Shown piece after piece: positions 58,225 to 64,000 of a DNA stretch of 64,000 nt (position 1 is its first letter; every line of letters starts with the position of its first letter). Location: assembly GCF_009829325.1 (NCBI RefSeq), contig NZ_VUOS01000012.1, positions 218,280-282,279 of the forward strand, in the 5' to 3' direction. This DNA comes from Nocardia sp. CY41 (GTDB taxonomy: Bacteria > Actinomycetota > Actinomycetes > Mycobacteriales > Mycobacteriaceae). The position numbers and the translations under genes were made by a program. The notes under the pieces are model-generated. The model was not told where the DNA came from, searched no databases, and saw only the letters and a program-made list of their open reading frames with translations.

Positions 58225-59462
58225 CCCGTCTGGTGCGGTGGCAGCTCATCGCGTTCGTGGTGATCGCGGTGCTCGGCGTCGTCTATGTCGGCGGTAAGTA
58301 CATCCGGCTCGACCACATGTTCGGGCTCAACGAGTACACGGTGAAGCTGCGCGCGGCGCAGACCGGCGGCATCTACAAGGGCGCGGAGGTGACCTACCGC
58401 GGCGTCCCGGTCGGCCGGGTCGGTGAGCTCGAACTCACCGGTGAAGGCGTGGTGATGAATCTCGTCATCGACACGAGCGCGCCGAAGATCCCGGCGTCGG
58501 CGAAGGCCGTGGTGGCCAATCGGTCGGCGATCGGCGAGCAGTACGTCGACCTGCAGCCCGATTCGAACGAAGGCCCGTATCTGCGGGACAACTCGGTGAT
58601 CACCTCGGCGACGCTGCCGGTGCCGGTCGAGGAGCTGGTGTCCAGCGTGGACACCTTCGCGGGCTCGGTGGACCTGGCCGCGCTCAACACGACGGTCCGC
58701 GAGCTGGGCAAGGCGTTCGACGGCAAGGGCGACGATCTGCAGGTGCTGATCGACTCGCTGAACAAGTTCACCGAGACCTTCCACGCGACGCTGCCGCAGA
58801 CGATCCAGCTGATCCGCGACGGCCGCGTCGCCCTCGGCACCCAGGCCGAGCAGTCCGCGGCCATCCGCGAGTTCAGCGACGGCCTGGACAAGCTCACCGC
58901 GCAGCTGCGCTCCAGCGACCCCGACGTGCGCAGGCTCATCGGCACCGGAACCGACGCGGGCGAGCAGCTCGGCGCGCTGATCGACGAGAGCGGCGGCTCG
59001 CTCACCCAGGACCTGACCAACTTGCGGTTGCTGTTGCAGGCGATCTCGCCGAAGTTCTACGCGATCAAGCCGTTGCTGCAGATGCTCCCGCAGCTGTCGG
59101 TGGGCGGGTCCTCGACCGCGCCCGGCGACGGGACCAGCCACTTCGGTCTGGTGCTCGAGACCAACAACCCGCCCGCCTGCACGGTGGGCTACGAGGGTAC
59201 GTACCGAATTCTGGAACAGATGAAGGCGCAGAACCCGAACTTCGACGACACGCGCGACGAGTTCCCGTTCAACAAGGACGCCAAATGTCTTGTGCCGTTC
59301 GGTAATCCGACCGCCGTCCGGGGTGGCGAGCGCGCCGAGCTGGCCGACCCGGCCATCGTCCAGCCCTGGGACTCCAACCCCAAGACCGATCCGGAAAAGC
59401 TGAATCTGACTCCGGTGGCCGTGCAGTTGTCGACCCTGTTGGGGGTCACGCCGAAGCGGTGA
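58221..59462 (+). CDS. mceF: MCE family protein MceF
   Basis: 413 residues, last of the six MCE subunits. N-terminal helix (LIAFVVIAVLGVVYVGGKYI), MCE domain (YTVKLRAAQTGGIYKGAEVT, then YRGVPVGRVGE), helical region, and a C-terminal domain with two cysteines (PPACTVGYEG ... KCLVPFG) that may pair. Overlaps the mceE stop. Confidence 0.92.
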   Translation: MTRLVRWQLIAFVVIAVLGVVYVGGKYIRLDHMFGLNEYTVKLRAAQTGGIYKGAEVTYRGVPVGRVGELELTGEGVVMNLVIDTSAPKIPASAKAVVANRSAIGEQYVDLQPDSNEGPYLRDNSVITSATLPVPVEELVSSVDTFAGSVDLAALNTTVRELGKAFDGKGDDLQVLIDSLNKFTETFHATLPQTIQLIRDGRVALGTQAEQSAAIREFSDGLDKLTAQLRSSDPDVRRLIGTGTDAGEQLGALIDESGGSLTQDLTNLRLLLQAISPKFYAIKPLLQMLPQLSVGGSSTAPGDGTSHFGLVLETNNPPACTVGYEGTYRILEQMKAQNPNFDDTRDEFPFNKDAKCLVPFGNPTAVRGGERAELADPAIVQPWDSNPKTDPEKLNLTPVAVQLSTLLGVTPKR

Positions 59463-59491
59463 CCAGGAGCAATGACGTTAGGGTGTCTCGC

Positions 59492-59572
59492 GTGAGTGAC
59501 TGGAGCGAGCGAACCACGGCCACCCGGCCCTGGGGCGCGACCGAGCCGACCGACGGCGAGACGCTGTCGTGA
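59492..59572 (+). CDS. 26-codon upstream ORF overlapping the first Mce-associated gene
   Basis: GTG 59492 opens VSDWSERTTATRPW... and ends in TGA (59570-59572), overlapping the next GTG as GTGA. Same length as the ORFs before menE and secE, with AGCGAGCGA at the same codons 5-7. The Shine-Dalgarno is weak. It begins 29 bases after the mceF stop. Confidence 0.5.
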   Translation: MSDWSERTTATRPWGATEPTDGETLS

Positions 59573-60276
59573 CCGCCGACCTGACCAAGCGATCCGACCA
59601 GGCGTCGCCGGATACCGAGACGACCGCGCCGGGCGCGCCCGCCTCGTCCGCGCAGCCGGTCGCGGGCGATCGGAAGGCCACGGCCGACCAGGCGGGCGCC
59701 GCGTCCGCGCTGAGCCGCGTGGCCTTGGTCTGCTCCGCCGTGTTGCTGGTGATCGCGTTGATCGGCGCCGCGTGGTTCGGCGCGGGCTGGGCGCGGTCCG
59801 CGCTGACCGACGGCCCGCGCGGTGACGCCAGGGACACCGCGCTCGACGCCGCCCGTCAAGCCGCGCTCAACATGACCTCGATGAATCTCGACGACGTGCC
59901 CGGCTCGCTGGCGCTGGCCCGGACCTCGATGACCGGCGCGCTGCTGGATTCGGCCACGAAGAACAAGGACCAGGCCGAGCAGATGGCCCAGCAGAGCGGA
60001 GTCGGGATGACCTCCAAGGTGCTCGGCGCGGCGCTCACCTCGCTCAACAGCGAGCAGGACAAGGCATCGGCGCTGGTCGTGCTGCAGGTCACCGAGAAGG
60101 GCAAGGACAAGCCGTCCGCCGATTACCGCTACACCTGGACCGTCGACCTGGCCAAGGACGGCGACGTCTGGAAGGCCGAGCAGATCTCCTCGCTGAGCCA
60201 GCCGGTGTTGCTCAGCGGCGGCCCCGCCGCGTCGGCGGCCGACCAGCCGCCTGCCGCGCCGAAGCCGGGATCGTAG
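59569..60276 (+). CDS. Mce-associated membrane protein
   Basis: 235 residues: a disordered N-terminus, one transmembrane helix (ALVCSAVLLVIALIGAAWFG), and an extracytoplasmic NTF2-like domain (DTALDAARQAALNMTSMNLD ... YTWTVDLAKDGDVWKAEQIS). Typical of the Mas proteins downstream of mce operons, thought to support the Mce complex. GTG 59569 overlaps the stop of the 26-codon ORF. Confidence 0.85.
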   Translation: MTADLTKRSDQASPDTETTAPGAPASSAQPVAGDRKATADQAGAASALSRVALVCSAVLLVIALIGAAWFGAGWARSALTDGPRGDARDTALDAARQAALNMTSMNLDDVPGSLALARTSMTGALLDSATKNKDQAEQMAQQSGVGMTSKVLGAALTSLNSEQDKASALVVLQVTEKGKDKPSADYRYTWTVDLAKDGDVWKAEQISSLSQPVLLSGGPAASAADQPPAAPKPGS

Positions 60277-60286
60277 GAGGAACCTC

Positions 60287-61024
60287 ATGACGTCTCGCCG
60301 ACCGGTCAACCGGGTCACCTCCAAGCGCAGGCCCGCCACGGAGCAAGCCCGCGCCGCCGCCCCGCGGAGCGAACGGCCCGTAACGGCCCGCAAACCGCGA
60401 GTGGCGGGTGTTTCGCGGCCCGCCGCGGAGCAGGACACCCCCCGCGCCGAGCAGCGCCCTGCGGACGCGGGCGGTTCGTCGTGGCGCAAGCTCGTGTCGC
60501 GCGGCAACGACCGTCCGCGGCGGCGCCCGACCGGACGACCGCGCTGGGGCGTCACCGCGGCGTTGCTGCTCGCCGCTCTCCTGCTCGGTGGGTTCGCCTG
60601 GTTTGCCGCGCAGAAGCCGGGAGTGGACACGTCGAACAAGGCGTACGTGGACAACGAGGCCACGCAAGAAGTGCGAGCGGCCGCCGACAACGCGTTGCGG
60701 ACCGTCTACGCCTACGACGTCAAGAACATCGACGGCTATCGGGACACCGCGAAGCAGGTGCTCACCGGAAAGATGCTCGCCGACCTGGACAAGTACGCGG
60801 ACACCACCATTTCGGCGGTGAAGCAGGCTCGGACCAGTGCCGACGCGAAGGCCGACCCGATTGCTGTGACATTGCTCACCGACGATCGCGCGGAGTTGAT
60901 CGTCAACTTGGTGGTGAGCGCCACCAAGGACGGCGTGGCGCAGCAGAGCGTCGCGGGGCCGGTGGTCCTGCACATGCATAAGGTGGACGGTCGCTGGCTG
61001 GCCAGCGACATCGTCGACCAGTAA
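60287..61024 (+). CDS. Mce-associated membrane protein
   Basis: 245 residues: an Arg/Pro-rich cytoplasmic start of about 90 residues, a transmembrane helix (GVTAALLLAALLLGGFAWFA), then an extracytoplasmic NTF2-like domain (AADNALRTVYAYDVKNIDGY). GGAGGAA six bases before ATG 60287. Last gene of the mce operon; no clear terminator follows. Confidence 0.85.
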   Translation: MTSRRPVNRVTSKRRPATEQARAAAPRSERPVTARKPRVAGVSRPAAEQDTPRAEQRPADAGGSSWRKLVSRGNDRPRRRPTGRPRWGVTAALLLAALLLGGFAWFAAQKPGVDTSNKAYVDNEATQEVRAAADNALRTVYAYDVKNIDGYRDTAKQVLTGKMLADLDKYADTTISAVKQARTSADAKADPIAVTLLTDDRAELIVNLVVSATKDGVAQQSVAGPVVLHMHKVDGRWLASDIVDQ

Positions 61025-61451
61025 CAGCTACCACGTCGGCCGGGATGACGCAGCGCGCCAGGCGATCTCGCCGGCTCCCCGGCCGGGCCTGCCACTTGAC
61101 GAGTTTCGCCCGAACCGTCACGCTATTCACAACAGCGGCAGCTGTCACAGTGGCTCCCAGCGCACCGCGCCTGAAGGACGCAGCCAGCGACTTCGGCCCG
61201 GCGCGCCAGCCATGCGGACGATCACACGGGTGGTACTTTGACACCCCCGTGTACTTGGGTGTAGGTTTGGACGTTGCGCTGGCTGCCTCCTGTCCATACC
61301 TCGATTTGCACACGTAAGTTCACCCTTCCGGTGTTACTTCCGTTGTTGCCTGTTCGAGTTTCGTTCGGGTAGTAACCAGCGGAATTCGTAGCAGACAAGC
61401 GACGGTCGCGGACCACCACGCGACGCGCGTGAGGTGCTGGAAGGACGCATC
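61025..61451 (+). other. rpoB 5' region
   Basis: 427 bp without a credible gene. It holds the promoter at 61238-61267 and about 180 nt of leader. The leader has several T-rich stretches but no strong stem that I can defend. Confidence 0.5.
61238..61267 (+). promoter_or_regulatory. rpoB promoter
   Basis: -35 TTGACA (perfect), 18-base spacer, -10 TAGGTT. Transcription would start near 61274, about 178 nt before the rpoB start codon. Confidence 0.75.

Positions 61452-64000
<2,549 letters not shown>

Overview
The window is a high-GC actinobacterial chromosome segment, most likely from Nocardia or a close mycolic-acid-producing relative. The gene order follows the men to rpoB stretch known from Mycobacterium tuberculosis (menE, glyoxalase, menB, menD, DUF3592, mgtA, menG, menJ, grcC, htpX, yajQ, rpmG, had, tRNA-Trp, secE, nusG, rplK, rplA, rplJ, rplL, mkl/mceG, rpoB). 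It is interrupted by accessory genes, GTG and TTG starts are common, and HadA/HadB and nitrate reductase occur as fused forms.

Layout. Positions 1-8.5 kb hold mixed housekeeping and accessory genes: an edge-truncated XRE regulator, a secreted lipase, two envelope proteins, a BldC-like regulator, a cysteine desulfhydrase-like PLP enzyme, and an HTH/Clp-N pair behind twin palindromic operators. menA follows at 8.6 kb. Positions 10-17 kb are a zone of damaged genes (frameshifted AfsR-type regulator, frameshifted DrrA-type ATPase, collapsed alpha/beta hydrolase) mixed with an intact HxlR regulator and ohr. Positions 17-24 kb carry menE, menB and menD with a thioesterase and twin 72-nt structured repeats. 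Positions 24-32 kb are accessory: a TetR/aldo-keto reductase pair, an orphan toxin/immunity-like pair and a 1396-residue NADPH-linked nitrate reductase fusion. Positions 32-39.5 kb resume the menaquinone, isoprenoid and lipoglycan block (menG, mgtA, menJ, grcC-like prenyl synthase, htpX). Positions 39.5-49.3 kb hold a MarR/nitroreductase-hemerythrin pair, yajQ, four tRNAs, rpmG, hadAB, secE-nusG and the L11-L1 and L10-L7/L12 genes. Positions 49.5-61 kb are a complete mce transporter operon (mceG ATPase, two YrbE permeases, MceA-F, two Mce-associated proteins). rpoB starts at 61.45 kb and runs off the right edge.

How it fits together. menA, B, D, E, G and menJ make and tailor menaquinone, and the grcC-like enzyme probably supplies a polyprenyl diphosphate; menC, menF and menH are not in the window. 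hadAB (mycolate elongation), mgtA (lipoglycan) and the mce operon (lipid import) describe a mycolate-type envelope. Much of the rest is paired regulator/target units with visible palindromes.

Most notable observations. (1) A family of 26-codon upstream ORFs that begin with a conserved GTGAGNGANNGNAGCGAGCG-like stretch and end in an NTGA overlap with the start codon of menE, secE and an Mce-associated gene; a related stretch lies in frame in the prenyl synthase. (2) Two ungapped 72-nt repeats upstream of menD whose long stems differ by three compensatory base-pair changes. (3) Twin GTCAAT-N4-ATTGAC operators on an apparently leaderless HTH/Clp-N operon. (4) A 12-nt motif shared by the hxlR and ohr upstream regions. 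(5) An orphan toxin/immunity-like pair.
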